A stretch of DNA of 64,000 nucleotides from Panicum virgatum (lineage: Eukaryota > Streptophyta > Magnoliopsida > Poales > Poaceae). Positions within the stretch are counted from its first letter, which is position 1. Every line of letters begins with the position of its first letter. Both the position numbers and the translations under genes were made by a program. The notes beneath the pieces are model-generated. The model saw only the letters and a program-made list of their open reading frames with translations, was not told the origin of the DNA and made no database searches. Below, one piece after another: positions 12,879 to 24,871 of the stretch. The stretch spans positions 23,856,090 to 23,920,089 of the forward strand of contig NC_053153.1 in NCBI RefSeq assembly GCF_016808335.1, given 5' to 3'.

Positions 12879-13186
12879 TGTGCTATGCTCTGCTCACTGC
12901 TATGATGCTGTGCATGTCTTCCTAGGATGTCTGGGACAGAGGGGCAGGCTGCTGTGGATGCCCCAGTGTCTGCGGGAGAGAAGCAAAGTGAGCCTGTGTT
13001 TCAGCTTAAGAGAAAATCAAATGACAATCCTCCTTTTTATTGCTGTAAGACCTCTTGAAAACCTCCTTTTTATTTTTTTGGCAATATTAGTACAAACGAT
13101 TAATCACATTTAATCACGATTATTCACGATTACTCATTTTCCGTGCTCGAGCGCGCGCGCAGCGCTTAGCGATTTTTTGAACCAAG
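12879..13186. mobile_element. hAT-like DNA transposon remnant
   Basis: Between the gypsy LTR and the methyltransferase gene lies sequence unlike either. The right part has repeated CGATTAATCAC-like units, then GCGCTTAGCGATTTTTTGAACC, which resembles the ends of grass hAT families as I recall them. An ATG at 12929 (plus) opens a short frame (MSGTEGQAAVDAPVS...QLKRKSND) resembling the start of hAT transposases. The other end is lost to the gypsy insertion, so no TSD can be tested. Family assignment is from memory of such ends. Confidence 0.45.
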
Positions 13187-16100
13187 ACTTCTTCCGGATT
13201 ATCAAGATCATTTCATTCTCCTCTGATTCTGGGCTGGGTTCAGCATCCACAGCAGTTATTGCTTCCCAGTGAAGTGCATGGAGATACTTCTTGATGAACT
13301 CAATGGCAACGCTCTTGTCCCTCACAATGATAAACCCTGTCGGCCTGAGGATACGGTCCATTTCAAGGAGCAGGTCTTCCGCACTGCAACCTCTTTTGTC
13401 GAGGTCGGAGAAGACTGTCCATGCGTGGAGAAGATCATATGTTCGAGGATAGGTCGAGAAGGCTTCACACCTGCAGACACATTATTGTATTTGAGTAAAT
13501 AATAACAGTGGGAACACAAACTTCCTGCTTGTAGGAAAATTGCCAGTAACAATATTGACTGAACACAGCAAGATCCAACAAATCTAGATGTACCCAATGA
13601 GGGGCCTGATGATTAACATTTGCAATGGCAATGCTACTAAAGCTTCACGCAAACCAGAAGACAATCTTGATAGTGATCTAGTAAGTTGCAACCTAAAATC
13701 TGATAAGACCATAGCCGCAAGAGACAGTGTATGCCATTGATATTTTACAAAGGATGTTATTTCCAGATCACACTTAATTAATATTAAAACATAACACACC
13801 ACAAAGTGGCGCCATGCTGAAATCTCTTAGCCGTATAGAATTCAATTATATGAAAGCTAAACTTATTGGTGCTTGACACATACCAGTCGTGATTGCTGCC
13901 TATCAGTCCTCTATCGTAGATTATCTTCAGGGTGCTTGGTCCATCATGTGGCACAACATTCATCACCCATACATCTTTATCCTTGAGTGCGGCAGCAAAT
14001 GACCCAAAGTTTGCTTTCATGTCCATAATGTTTCTAATAGTGTCTGGTTTCACCTTTGGGCCCAACAAACTCCAATAATTTTCTACTCTTTGCTGCCACA
14101 TTTCCTGCAAGCAAGAATTATATAAGCAACCTTCTATGCAGTTGTTAAGACTCAAATAAGAAAATTCTGAATCTAAATGGTATGTCATATGCATAAAGAC
14201 ATTGTAAGGTCAACTAACCGTATCCTTTTCAAATGTGTCAGCAGTAACATATAAATCAGCAAGACGGGGAGGCGGGGTTGTTAATCGAGCAGGCCAGGGA
14301 GCCAGCCCAGTTCCTCCATCTCTGTGCATTTCTGAAAACATAAAATCACTTTTTCACTTTTTCTTCTTGCATCTCAAGATTAGCTAGAAAGTGGAGTGAA
14401 CAAAATCATAGAAACAGAGGTACTCTCTACCCTATGGCTAACTATACAGACAAACATGGCAATTATAAGGGAAAAACAGAAGGACAACCATTTCAGCATT
14501 GATTATCTACAGAAAAGGAATCATTGCTACTCAATGGAAGCAAAAACGCCATAGACTACAAACTAACACAGAAACCACTTTATTGCTAAATTTACCTCCT
14601 GATTGCAAAATTGTCATGTGTGAGAAAGGAGAGAACCAAAAATGTCGCAAATAGGAAGTTGTTTCCCAAGGAAAAAAGGAGGGTACACACTTAGCATCAA
14701 ATGATTACAGCGGGAACAGGATAAGCACTCACGTTCTGGATAAGGAGTAATGCAAGCTTCCATTGGCACTCCCCACACTGAATCTGGATCATCACCACTT
14801 TTACATAGAGGTGGCTTCGTTCCAAGTGCTCGTCTCCTGTAACAATCATTGTTCAGAGGCTTGACCCAAATAACAGTCTGGTTTCTTTTCTCTGCGATTT
14901 TCCAGCACATCCTTTCCACAAGAGCACTCATTTCTTTCCAGATTCGGAGATCCTCCTCATCTTGTGCATATGCTTCAGGAGAGGAGTAAGCAAAATAACC
15001 TCCAGGCCTGAGCAATCTGTCTAATTCAAGCAGAAGAATCCCATCTCTTTGAAGCCAATCAATCCTACAGCGTGAACAATGGGCTAATTCAAACGATCTA
15101 CTTGGGTACGGAAGCCTTTTTGTTCCCAAAACACCAAGATATGCAGGGATCCCCCTTTCAAGTGCAAATTGAATCTGGTTCTGATGCACATCATTTGGTG
15201 CCAAAGACATTGCTATCACATTAGAAGAAAGAAGGTATCCTCCAAAACTAGCAACTCCACAACCAACATCAAGAATTGTACGAAGCATTCCCTCATTGTT
15301 TATATTGTTGTCTTTGAAATTTAGCATCTGTCAAACAGTAGAGATGGATCAGATAATAAAGTTCCAGAATACACAATGCTTTAAAACACATGTTTTGTTC
15401 CAGGGCAACTTTACAGGGGCATCAAGACAACAGCTTACATTTGCAATATTTGATATATATTTGTCAGCTCCATGATGAAAATGGGTTCCACCACCTGGAA
15501 ACTTGATCTTTTCACCTGCTTCAACCATCCAGTTCTGGTCTGACTTCTGTTTTGCAAGGTGAGTGTGTGGAATATTTGCTTTCCACACTACATCACGACT
15601 TTTCGGCCATTTTATAGGAACCTGGAAAAAAACAAGTTTTGCAGGTGTGACACAGCTCATGAAGGATCCAATCAAACAGAAGTATTCTCAGAGAAGTATA
15701 GATTGAAATGGTCAGTGCACATGTTATTAACAAGGGAAAAACAGCTAATTATTTCCTGCTGTTAGAGTATATTAGGGATATCTCTGTATTAGGTAGATTA
15801 GGATTGTATCCGTATCCTACCATATCTGTAGGCTCCTTGCCCTCCAAGTCATGTACCCCTATATATTCAGCCCCAAGGCTCAGGCTGATACAATCCATCC
15901 ATACACCAATTCTATTATTCTACACCTATCATCTTAATCTACATGCAACCAAATCATCTAAGTCTACATGCAAAAGAGTTCTATATTCTTGATTACATGA
16001 AGCACATATTATTCTATATAAAAGATGCAGTTGATGCAATCATATTAAAATGTCTAGTTGAAAACTTGAAATGAACAGTCCATGAAATCAAGTCAAGTAA

Positions 16101-16669
16101 GCTATAACTCAGTCACGATCTAAATGGAGTAAAACAAAACTATGAGAGAAGAGTCAGATCAATAGTGACCTTATAGCCATGTGGTGGAGGAATCAAGCAA
16201 TTAAAGCGCCTTTCAGGAGGAGGGCAATGCCTCTCATAGTGCTCCATCAGGTTTAAATCCAGCTTTAGCCTCATTTGATATATCAAGTTCCTATCCAAGC
16301 AGGGGATTAGCTCTGAGTGCCGGTCATCACACACCTTAACACCGAAGAAAAAAAAAATTAAAATCATGAACAGAAAAATAGACAATCCACAAAAGAATTG
16401 ATCACTAGCTGAAAACTTACAGGGAAGCTCTTGGGCTTAATATCATCTGCATCCCCAGTCCCGAAAATGGATTCTTCAGAGCCATCCTCACCGTCATCAG
16501 TGCCCCATCCAAGTGTACGCGAGAATTTGGTTCCATACTCAAACGCGGTGCTCTTAGCCTGCCCGTTGGAGCCCGAGAAATATAGGAAGAGAAGGCATAG
16601 GCACACAATCATCATGCAGCACAGCACAATGGGCCTCTTGCTCTGCCCTGCGTCATTTCTTCCCCTCAT
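13134..16669 (-). CDS. PMT8/9-like SAM-dependent methyltransferase (Golgi type II)
   Basis: Seven coding exons (minus): 16669-16421, 16334-16170, 15621-15439, 15327-14733, 14331-14219, 14104-13884, 13470-13134. All introns are GT-AG and phases agree, giving 1863 nt, 620 aa. A short basic N-terminus precedes one membrane segment (about residues 12-31), as in type II Golgi proteins. The Methyltransf_29 domain follows, with CDDRHSELIPCLDRN, the SAM motif DVGCGVASF (about 219-227), LRPGGYFAYSSPEAY, and a second half with IMDMKANFGSFAAALKDKDV and LLEMDRILRPTGF. The order matches Arabidopsis PMT8 and PMT9, whose family includes putative pectin methyltransferases; substrate is not shown here. Start chosen at MRGRND; an in-frame ATG 36 nt upstream is possible. 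The last ~15 codons look derived from the adjoining hAT end. Confidence 0.9.
15760..15924. repeat. Short solo-LTR-like insertion in PMT intron 2
   Basis: A 165-bp block starts TGTTAGAGTATATTAGG and ends TATTATTCTACA, with TG...CA ends and a TATATA box (CCCCTATATATTCAG), the look of a small copia or TRIM LTR. Flanks CCTGC and CCTAT share only three bases, so the TSD is weak. No internal region is present, hence solo LTR. Confidence 0.5.
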
Positions 16670-18060
16670 CTCGGATTCCAACTTGCCTTGCCCTCCCTTT
16701 AGCAAGCAGAACCCTCGGGATTCATAAAGGCCAAACGAAATTCCTACCCTCTGTCACACGGATCTGCAAAGACAAACACCAGTTATTAGACATAACCCGC
16801 TGAAGCTATTACTAAGCAGGAAGCTAACATAAAACGAAAATTCAAGAAGCCGAACCAAAAAAACACAAAGCTGCCGAACTGAAACCAAGATGGAGGCCTC
16901 ACAAGAACGGAGATTAAAATGCTCCCACAAAACGCTCCAAGACTTGAACAAGATGAAATTGAACAGCGAATTTCCCGTCTAAGCAAGCCAACTTTCAGTG
17001 CACAAAGGTGAGAAAAGAAACAGCAGCGGCAGTGAAGTGAAGTGGGGGGCAGATCACAAAGTGGAAAGACCGCACCCACTTTAAATAAAGCACCATTTTC
17101 CGGGCTATTTTACTCGCGGATTCCGATCTGGGGGACCTCCCTTTCAACGAGGCGGCCTTGAATTCGGTTCACTGGCACGGAAGCTAACGAAATGGATTAG
17201 GCGCTCAAGCATAGACGCACAAAAAACAAAAAGAAGGGTTGGAACAATTTTGGATTAGGCAGCCATCTCAACGCACGCGCAGAAGGGGAAAAAAAAGCTT
17301 TGAATTTGACGCGGTTCAAATGCGCGACAGCGACGGGCACCACTGCGGCAGTGCGACGCGGGACGGGAGCCGAGTGCGTCCGGCGCGAGGGCAGAAGCAG
17401 ATTAAATATCGCAAACCAACAACCTAAACGGGCGGCCTAATCCCAAAACTGACGAAACCAACCGAATCCTAACAGAACAGGAAAAAACAGAACCGAAGCA
17501 ATCGCGGCACGGGATAGCCATCGGCCGCGCAGACACCGGGCTCCGGTCGCGCAAGAGCGCGCGCTCGCCAGTCCACCGGCGCCGCTAGGAGGTGCGCAGG
17601 GTCGAGCGAGCGGCGGCAACAGATCGAGCAGGGGCGGCCGCCGCCGCCGAGGCCGAGGCCGCCGCATTGCGGCGCTGGGCGGGAGGAGGTGAGGAGGGAC
17701 GGAGGGAGCAACGCACCGTCGCAGCCGCAGATCCGTGGCGCGGGTCGCAGTGCCGCCGCGGGGCGCGGTCGCCTTCGGTCGCGGGGCGGGGGGAGGCAGC
17801 CAGTCAGGGAGCGAGCGGGAGCTAGCGGAAGGCCTCGACTCGCGGGGTAAAGCGAGGGAGCGAGCGAACGCGCAAACAGAGGCGGGGTGCTGTGGAAAGA
17901 GGGGTTTGGCGAGCTCTCCCTTTGCCGTGCGCCGTGCGCGAGGGGGAGGGGGAGAGAGAGGGGAAGGAACAAATCCTAGATTAGCATCAGGTTTAGCGGC
18001 GTTGGTTGTGGAATTAGACGGGGATCTCTGTCGGCGTCCCTTTGTCACGTGACTACGGGA
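16670..18060 (-). promoter_or_regulatory. PMT gene 5' UTR, probable leader intron and promoter
   Basis: Upstream of the ATG at 16669 a 3' splice site (TTTGCAG/ATCCG) at 16763/16764 indicates a leader intron. A candidate donor (CGACG/GTGCGT) lies near 17716 in a GC-rich block (17500-17950) that probably holds the first non-coding exon and transcription start. Open frames on both strands of this block overlap and are compositional. The intron extent is a guess without transcripts. Confidence 0.45.
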
Positions 18061-18076
18061 GCCTCCGATTCCATCA

Positions 18077-18156
18077 TGTTCGTTCTTTTTTTTGAAAAGA
18101 TCATCCTGTTCGTTCTTTTTTTTTTTTGAAAAGATCATCCTCTTCGTTCTTTTGTT
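18077..18156. repeat. Tandem 32-bp degenerate repeat at LINE target
   Basis: Three copies of a unit with core STTCGTTCTTTT, separated by TGAAAAGATCATCC and T-runs of variable length. The last copy holds the left LINE target-site duplication (18142-18156). Confidence 0.75.
18142..18156. repeat. LINE target-site duplication, 3' copy
   Basis: CTTCGTTCTTTTGTT, identical to 24857-24871. Confidence 0.92.
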
Positions 18157-18287
18157 TTTTTTGACGGTCACGGGGGAGAGCATCCCCACCTGAATTTCAT
18201 TCCATGGGCCTTTTCAAGGCCAAAAGTCTTACAACAAGGATCTTCAGCAGGAAACATAGGGGGAGAAGAAAAACATGCTATAGTTGT

Positions 18288-21200
18288 CTACATATTGGAG
18301 AACACAGCGCACCAGGCATCACACACAATGTAGTCTTCCCTCTTCCATCTATAACTCCATTCCCGTGCCTCGCTCCGGCAGGCGTCCCAGAGCCTTCGAT
18401 GTGAGGGTGGGAGGCTTCTGAATATCACCTCGTTCCTGTGCTTCCAGAGGTTCCAACAGATCAGCAGAACAAAGCTGTCAAAGTGTTTTGATGGAATAGA
18501 TGTCGGGCGGGGAAAGGCCCAGAGCTTTGTCACTTCTCCCTGGCTGGCGTCCATGCCCAGCGCATGCCAAGCTTGACTTGCAAACGGGCAGGAGAGGATC
18601 AGGTGCTGGCAATCTTCATCCTCAACACTACAAACCTCGCACTTGGCGTCGTCCAGCAGGTGTTTGGCGCTCAAGTTGGCTCGACAGTTCAGCCGTTGAC
18701 GTGCCAGAAGCCATGCAAAGAATTGCGCCCGTGGAGGAGCACGATTGCGCCAAACAAACTCTGTGAATTCACACTGATCGGCCCCCAGGGCTTGCATGGA
18801 GAGCCGGTAGATTGGCCCAGCACGCAGGGCATCCCCCTCACAAGCCAGCAGTGAGAATCTTATGTCAGCGCCTTCATTCAGCTGCGCTCCCATCAGAGAA
18901 ACCCTGAGCGTAGCAAGCTCTGCCCGCGCTCCAGCCGAGAGGCGGGGAACCAAGAAATGTTCAATCCCGGCACCGAGCACACTTGCGACAGAAACCTCAG
19001 TAGTGGTGGCATGGGAGAAAAGAAGAGGGAACTGTACTGACAGGCGCCCAACAGCAAGCCAACGATCACCCCAGAAGCTGGTGTCGTCGCCGTTTCCCAC
19101 TTTGCAGGCCGTGACCGCCCGGTACATCGGGAGCAGATCCTCCAGGTCCTGCCAGTGCGTGCCTGCTAGCCCGCCGTGCATCGTAACGAGGTCCATCTTG
19201 CTGCGTACCCAGACTGCCCAGGCGGATTCTCCTGGATTGTGCAGACGATGAAGCAATTTCAAGAGGAGGCACTTGTTCTGCATGGCCAGATCTTTTATCC
19301 CCAGACCACCCTGCTCTTTCGTCTGGCAAACCTGTTCCCAGGAGACCAGGCACTGCGCGCCCGAGACATGGTCCTCGCCCGACCACAGAAAGGCCCGTCG
19401 GCGGCGATCAAGCGCATCCAGTATGCCTTGGGGAAGAAGGAGCGACGACATGGCATAGATTAGCTGACTGTCCATCACGCTGTTGATCAGCACAGCCCTA
19501 CCCATCGAGTTCAGCAAGGTGCACTGCTACCCGGCCAAGTATCTGTCGGACTTGCTGATCAAAGGGGCAAAGGCACTGAGGCGAAGCTTGTCACAGGACA
19601 ACGGGAGACCAAGGTAAGTTTGGGGGAAACTCCCAACCTGACATTCAAGAACCCCGGTCAGCTCGGCAACATCCACCGGGGAAGTATGCATGGGCACAAT
19701 GGTGCTTTTGTTGTAGTTGATTTTGAGCCCCGTTGCCGCTGAGAAAGCATCAAGGATCCTCTTCAGTAGCCGCACACTTGCAGGATCTGACCGCAGCACC
19801 ACAAGAGTATCATCGGCATACTGCAGCACCGGACATGGCAGGTTGTCATCCGCGGGGTGTTTGATCCCCGGACATTGCTTAACCATCTGTTGCAGGACGT
19901 CAGCCACAATCAGGAACAGGTAGGGGGAGAGAGGGTCTCCCTGGCGGACACCCCGTTTGCAAGAGAACCAGGGGCCTGGCGTGCCATTGACGAGCACCGC
20001 CGACTTGGACGAGGACAGGAGGGCCGCGACCCAGCGACACCAAAGCTGGGGGAAACCGCGCACTGCCATGATTCTTTGCAAGCTATCCCAGTTCACTGAG
20101 TCGAACGCCTTGGCAAAGTCAAGCTTCAGGACGAGTGTTGGCAACCTCCGTTTGTTGCAGCACTGGACTAGTTCCATGGCGTAGATGAAGTTCTCCGAGA
20201 TCGACCGCCCCTTGATGAAGCCGGTTTGGTCCACATCAATGATCCGGGGGATTTCAGCTTGCAACCTTGTTGTCAACATCTTTGCGACGATCTTCAGGGA
20301 GCAGTTCTGTAGGCAAATCGGGCGGTAGTCCCCCGCACGGGTAGCTGCGCAGTGCTTGGGGATCATGACCACGAAAGCACGGTTCAGCCGCTCGAGCCCT
20401 GCCTCCTCGCGGTGGAAAGCGTGTGCGAGGTCCATAACAGCGCCAGCAACCGTGTCCCAGGCAGCTAGGTAGAAGCTTGGGCCGAAGCCGTCTGGGCCAG
20501 GGGAGCTGTTCCGGTTCATAGCCTGCACCGCTGCGCGCGCCTCCGGCTCGGTGAAAGGAGCAACGAGGGGCTCGCCGCTGACAGTTGGAGCCACTGCATA
20601 AAGCTCTTCGAGGGAGAAGGACCAGGTAGTGGCATGCACCTCGCCGAGCAGGGACCGGAGGTGCGTCGTCAGCGCCGCCGTCTTCGCTTCGTGGGACGTG
20701 ATCGTGTTCCCGTCCACTTCCAGTGCCCGGATTTGATTCCGGCGCAAGCGCTGGCTGGCATGCGCATGGAAAAACCGGGTGTTGGAGTCGCCTTCCCGTA
20801 TAGCGCGCTGCTTGCCGCGCTGCTTCCAGTATGCCGCACGCGCACGCAAGGAGGTGGCGAGCTTCTCTTGGCATTCCTGTCGAACGAACAGCTCCCCTGT
20901 GGAGAGAACACGGGATTCTTCAAGCACATCAAACATATAGATGACAAATTTGCAATTTTGGTGGAGAGAAGGTGGAGCACGCTTACTCCGAGCCCAAGCC
21001 TTAGACGCGTTCCGAACTGCTTTCAGCGCACCTGCCAGAACGCCTGCCGCGCCCCCCTGCGGATGTCTGTGCCAGGCCGGAAGAACGGAAGGCAGGAAGT
21101 CACGATCCTTGAGCCATCCGTTCTCGAAGCGGAAGAGGTTCGGTTTGGGGATGGAGGTGCTGACCGTGAGCAGGATTGGGGTGTGGTCTGAGGTAGGTTT

Positions 21201-21877
21201 GGGGAGGGAAGTGAGCGAGGAGTTGGGGAAGCCCATGCTCATGGAGTTGTTAAAAACACACGGTCGAGGCGCGCAAGGGTGGGGGAGGCACGGTGGTTGG
21301 ACCAGGTGAAAAGGCGATCTAAGAGCGGGATGTCAATAAGACCGAGATCGTCAATCGCATCGTTGAAGGCTTGGGCAAGAGGTTGGTTGAACGAACCATT
21401 GTTGTTTTCGTCGCACGTTCTCGTTAAATTGAAATCACCGGCAATGACCCAGCTCCCCTGGATGTGGCTAGCAATGTCGCTTAGGTCATTAAGGAAGTGG
21501 AGGGAGTCTCTGTGGTCTGCGGGCGCGTAGACATTTGTGACTGCAAAGCGGTCATCAGAGACGGTGGACGCGAAAAAGGATGTAAGAGTGTGGCGGCGAG
21601 CAATGTAGGAGGAAGCGGTCAGGGACCTGGAGTCCCAGGCGGTCACGATGCCCCCGCGCGAGCCGACGGATTCAGCAAAGTGGAAGTCAGTGAGATTAGG
21701 GGGGAGGAAGCTACGACATTTGTGGGTAGGAATCGACCGGAGCTTTGACTCTTGGAGGCAGGCCACGTCCAGTTTGGCAGTGAGAAGCGTATCCCGGACG
21801 AGCTTACATTTGTTAGCGTCGCCCAGGCCTCTAACGTTCCAGGAGACCAAAGACCAGTTAGCAGCGTTAGAGGTCAT
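18288..21877 (-). pseudogene. LINE ORF2: endonuclease-reverse transcriptase
   Basis: ATG at 21877. The apurinic-type endonuclease comes first (WNVRGLGDANK, ACLQESKL, VIAGDFNLTR, HRASPTLARLDR). A one-base deletion near 21250 then shifts the frame. Reverse transcriptase follows (RNSSPGPDGFGPSFY, LDFAKAFDSVNWDSL, GVRQGDPLSPYLFL, catalytic YADDTLVV near 19800-19830). An in-frame TAG at 19527-19529 replaces a Trp-like position (a G-to-A change). The frame resumes to a zinc-binding C-terminal region (CEVCSVEDEDCQHLILSC) and stops at 18288. Two lesions make this copy non-coding for full ORF2. Confidence 0.9.
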
Positions 21878-22151
21878 TAAGTGACAAAGAGCTCACCGAG
21901 AACATAAACGTGGGCAGCCCAACGAAGAGAGCGTCCCTGACAACGTAGAAGAAACGGGGTGGACGAAACAACCTGGTGCCAGAGCGCCAAGCACGTTACA
22001 ACACACAAAGGTCCTGACAAGCTCCAAAGGAGCAACAAGCTACAAGCAGCGCGACTGAGAGAACTAAAGCAAGGGAGATTAAGCGGGGGGTAGGCGCTAC
22101 TGCTAACAGAAAAGGTCAAAGCAGTCCGCGCAGATGAAACTTTGGATTCCA

Positions 22152-24542
22152 TCATTTCGAGCCGGCCAGCGCCAAGTCCAGAGCAGCGCTCGTGCGGTCG
22201 CCGATAGCCAGCACCTTGTTCAGGGCAACCACCGTTGCCGCGCCAAGGCCGACGGCATCAGCCAGCTTGACTAGGTCAGCAGCAGCGATCGGCTTCTTGG
22301 TCTGCTTCAGGAGCTTCTTCTTGGCGACGTGGAGCTGCACAGGTTTGGAGCACAGCGTGAGACTGTTCTGGAGCGCCTTGAGCTGGGACGCCTTATCAGT
22401 CGAGTGCACGTAGAGCCCAGTGTCCTTGGCGGCCAGGCGCAAGCTACTGCGAGTGGCGGCCATCCCCTTCTTGGTAGCCGCAGCAGGACGATGGGGCTTT
22501 GGGGGTTTGGGCGGGAGCACAGCGTCAGTGCAAGTAGGAGGGGCGTGCGGCGACGGGATTGGGGATGGAGCAGAGGGGGTGGGGGGGTCCACCGCAGGAG
22601 GCGAGTGCCAGGTGAGCAGCAGGGCCGGGGATGCGCGGCAAGCGGAGGCGGCAGGTGGTGGCGGCGGCAGGCATGTGATGACGATGGGGAAAGGCGGAAG
22701 GCGCGCTAGGGGCAGCGGGTTGATGTAGCCATGGCAGAGGATCGCTGCGCCGAGGAAGGCAGTGGGGTGGAGCGGCGGCGGCTGGTTTTGTTGTGGTGGC
22801 GCAGGGGGGCGAGGCGGGCCGAAAGGCTGCGGTGGGGGTGGCAGCAGACCAGCAGAACCTGGGTCGGACTGAGGCCCATTGCCCCCAGCCGGTGGGGGCC
22901 CAAAGAAAGGGATCCAGTCCCCCATCGCGTCGAACTGCTGGTGGCACGGCCAGAGCTCCAGGGCGTTCATGCGGAGCTGGAAACCGCGCCCGCTGGGAGG
23001 GTGAACACCAACCCGATAGGGCACATGGGGGTTGTTGAGCTCGATCACCAGGCGAAGGGAGGAGCGATCTGGACCAGGGAAGCACAGGGGATCGATCTCC
23101 ATGACCGTGCCCACGCAGGCAAAGACCGCGCGGATCCGGGCATTGTCCCAGTGCTCCTCCGGGAAGTTCCAGGCCACGACGTGAGCCAGCCATTGGGGGG
23201 TCCCGATGAAGCGGTCCTTCGTTTCCTCCACCCGCTCGAGGCGAATCTCCACACCTTCGTGCGAGAAGGGCTGGAGACTCACGGCGGCCTCGCGAGCCGC
23301 ACAGGTGAGGAAGCGGAGGAGGAAAACGCCATGGGAGGAGGGGGTCATCTCAAAGCGCAGACCTGGGATCAGCGAGTGGATGGCGGCGCGGACGAGGGGG
23401 CCAGGCGACGCCGCCGCGCCGCGTGCGTCCAGATGCACGAAGACGCACCTGGCCGCGCGCGACCAGTCCCCCTCCGGGACCCAGACCTCCAAGTACTCCG
23501 GGCTGCCGTCGGCGTCGCTCTCAACTTCTTCTTCACTTTCCTCCTCGCCATCCTCATCAGAGGTAGGCTCGGCACGGGGAAAGGGCTCCGGCACCGGTGT
23601 GGGGGACGGTGGGGAGCGACCGCACCCCTCCGAGCAGCCATCGCTCAGAGGGGGGGAGCCGCGGAGGCCCACCATCCTGATGTCGCGAGCCCTGGGGTGC
23701 GCAGGTCGCCGGGTGGGAGCGCAGGAGACTCCCCTCCCAGTCTCCACCGGCTCGCGGAACAGGTCACCCAGAAAAAAAAGGACCCTCGTCGGCAGCAACC
23801 TGGCGGCCAACGGCAGGACCAGCACTGGAAGAGGCGAGCATGTTCAGCGGGTCGAAGGACGAGGTGAAGGGGGGAGGTTGAGTGGGGTTGGGGGTGGCGT
23901 GGGCGTGGCGGATGGGGGAGGCGAGCTACGAGGTGCGAAAGGGACGGCGTTGACTGCGGCACGAGACGCAGGCAGGGGGACCGTAGGACGGCGTTTGGGG
24001 TAGGGAGTCTGCTCGCGGCGGGCAGCCATGGGGCACGAGTATCCGTGGTGGCCGGAGCCACGGCAGATGCGGCAGCGGACGGGGTCCCGGCAGTCGCGCA
24101 CTTGGTGGTCGAGGGCGAGGCAACGGAAGCAGCCAGGGTGGTGGAGGGGGATGGGTGTGGGGCTGTGTCTGGGCGGTGGGGCGGGGCGGGCAGGGGAGAG
24201 AACCGCTTCAAGGTAGGGGGACCCGAGAGCGGAGGGAGTGGAGTGGGCCGGGGTGAATGCGGACGGGACAGGCGGCGCGGCGCCGCGTCTTGTCGCAATA
24301 GAAGCGGCAGTCAGGGGGAAAGGGAGCAGTGCAGGCCTGGAGGAGTCAGTAAAGGCGCGATCTTTTGCGATCTCCCCTGGGCGGCAACGCCCAGTCCCAG
24401 ACGGAGGGGCCACGCGGTCTTGGGAGGGGAGAGGGGGAAGGTCAGCTCCGGTGGGGGCGGGCGCGTTTCTCGGGGCCTGGGCCGGGTTGGTTGGTGGTTT
24501 GGCGTAACTGCAGGTGTCTTCCTCCTTGAGTTCGTTCGCCAT
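22152..24542 (-). pseudogene. LINE ORF1: nucleic-acid-binding protein
   Basis: The first in-frame ATG is at 24542; the open frame extends upstream to about 24782 without one. A Pro/Ala-rich N-terminus carries a CCHC knuckle (CFRCLALDHQVRDC) and a second Cys cluster (CRICRGSGHHGYSC). An in-frame TGA at 23844-23846 breaks the frame. Beyond it lie an acidic stretch, a DUF4283-like fold (WLAHVVAWNFPEEHWDN) and a basic tail ending at 22152. Plant L1 ORF1 proteins usually contain DUF4283 and CCHC parts. Apart from the single stop it looks complete. Confidence 0.8.
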
Positions 24543-24856
24543 GGCTAGAGCTTGCGCTTCAGTACTATGAAGGTAAAACCGGAACCTGTTGAACTCAAGG
24601 AAACCGTGCGCGATCAGAAAGTTAGCGACGTGACCGTTTGAGACTCGAGCACGAAAGACCGAACGGGTAACGACCACGACTCTAACCAGGTCCGGGGGAG
24701 CCGTTAGGAGGAAGGACAGCACCGAGGAGATGTAGGAGGAGGTGAAGCGACTGGCATGGAAGGGGGGGGGGGGGTGATCCAAACGGGGGAGCAGTGGGGG
24801 GAAGGAGCGACAGCACCTGGAACGGCCGTGACATGGAAATCACAGAGGAGGACTTC

Positions 24857-24871
24857 CTTCGTTCTTTTGTT
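24857..24871. repeat. LINE target-site duplication, 5' copy
   Basis: Identical to 18142-18156; marks the 5' end of the LINE. Confidence 0.92.

Larger units (their letters stand above)
18157..24856 (-). mobile_element. Full-length L1-type LINE (6.7 kb)
   Basis: Non-LTR retrotransposon in minus orientation. It ends in an A tail (plus-strand T-run at 18155-18162) and is flanked by a perfect 15-bp duplication, CTTCGTTCTTTTGTT, at 18142-18156 and 24857-24871. It carries ORF1 with CCHC knuckles and ORF2 with endonuclease, reverse transcriptase and the C-terminal zinc-binding RT region. Few lesions (one stop in ORF1; one frameshift and one stop in ORF2) and the intact TSD point to a recent insertion just upstream of the PMT gene. 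Confidence 0.93.

Noticed and set aside
16364..16705. Upstream ATG at 16705 as PMT start
   Set aside because: The family starts with MRGRND-like sequence; the 12 extra codons are not expected, though not excluded.
17437..18189. 250-codon minus frame and overlapping plus frames upstream of PMT
   Set aside because: GC-rich leader/promoter of the PMT gene, no domain, ends in T-run sequence.
22731..24003. Plus-strand frames of 378 and 265 codons
   Set aside because: Antisense of LINE ORF1 with no domain of their own.
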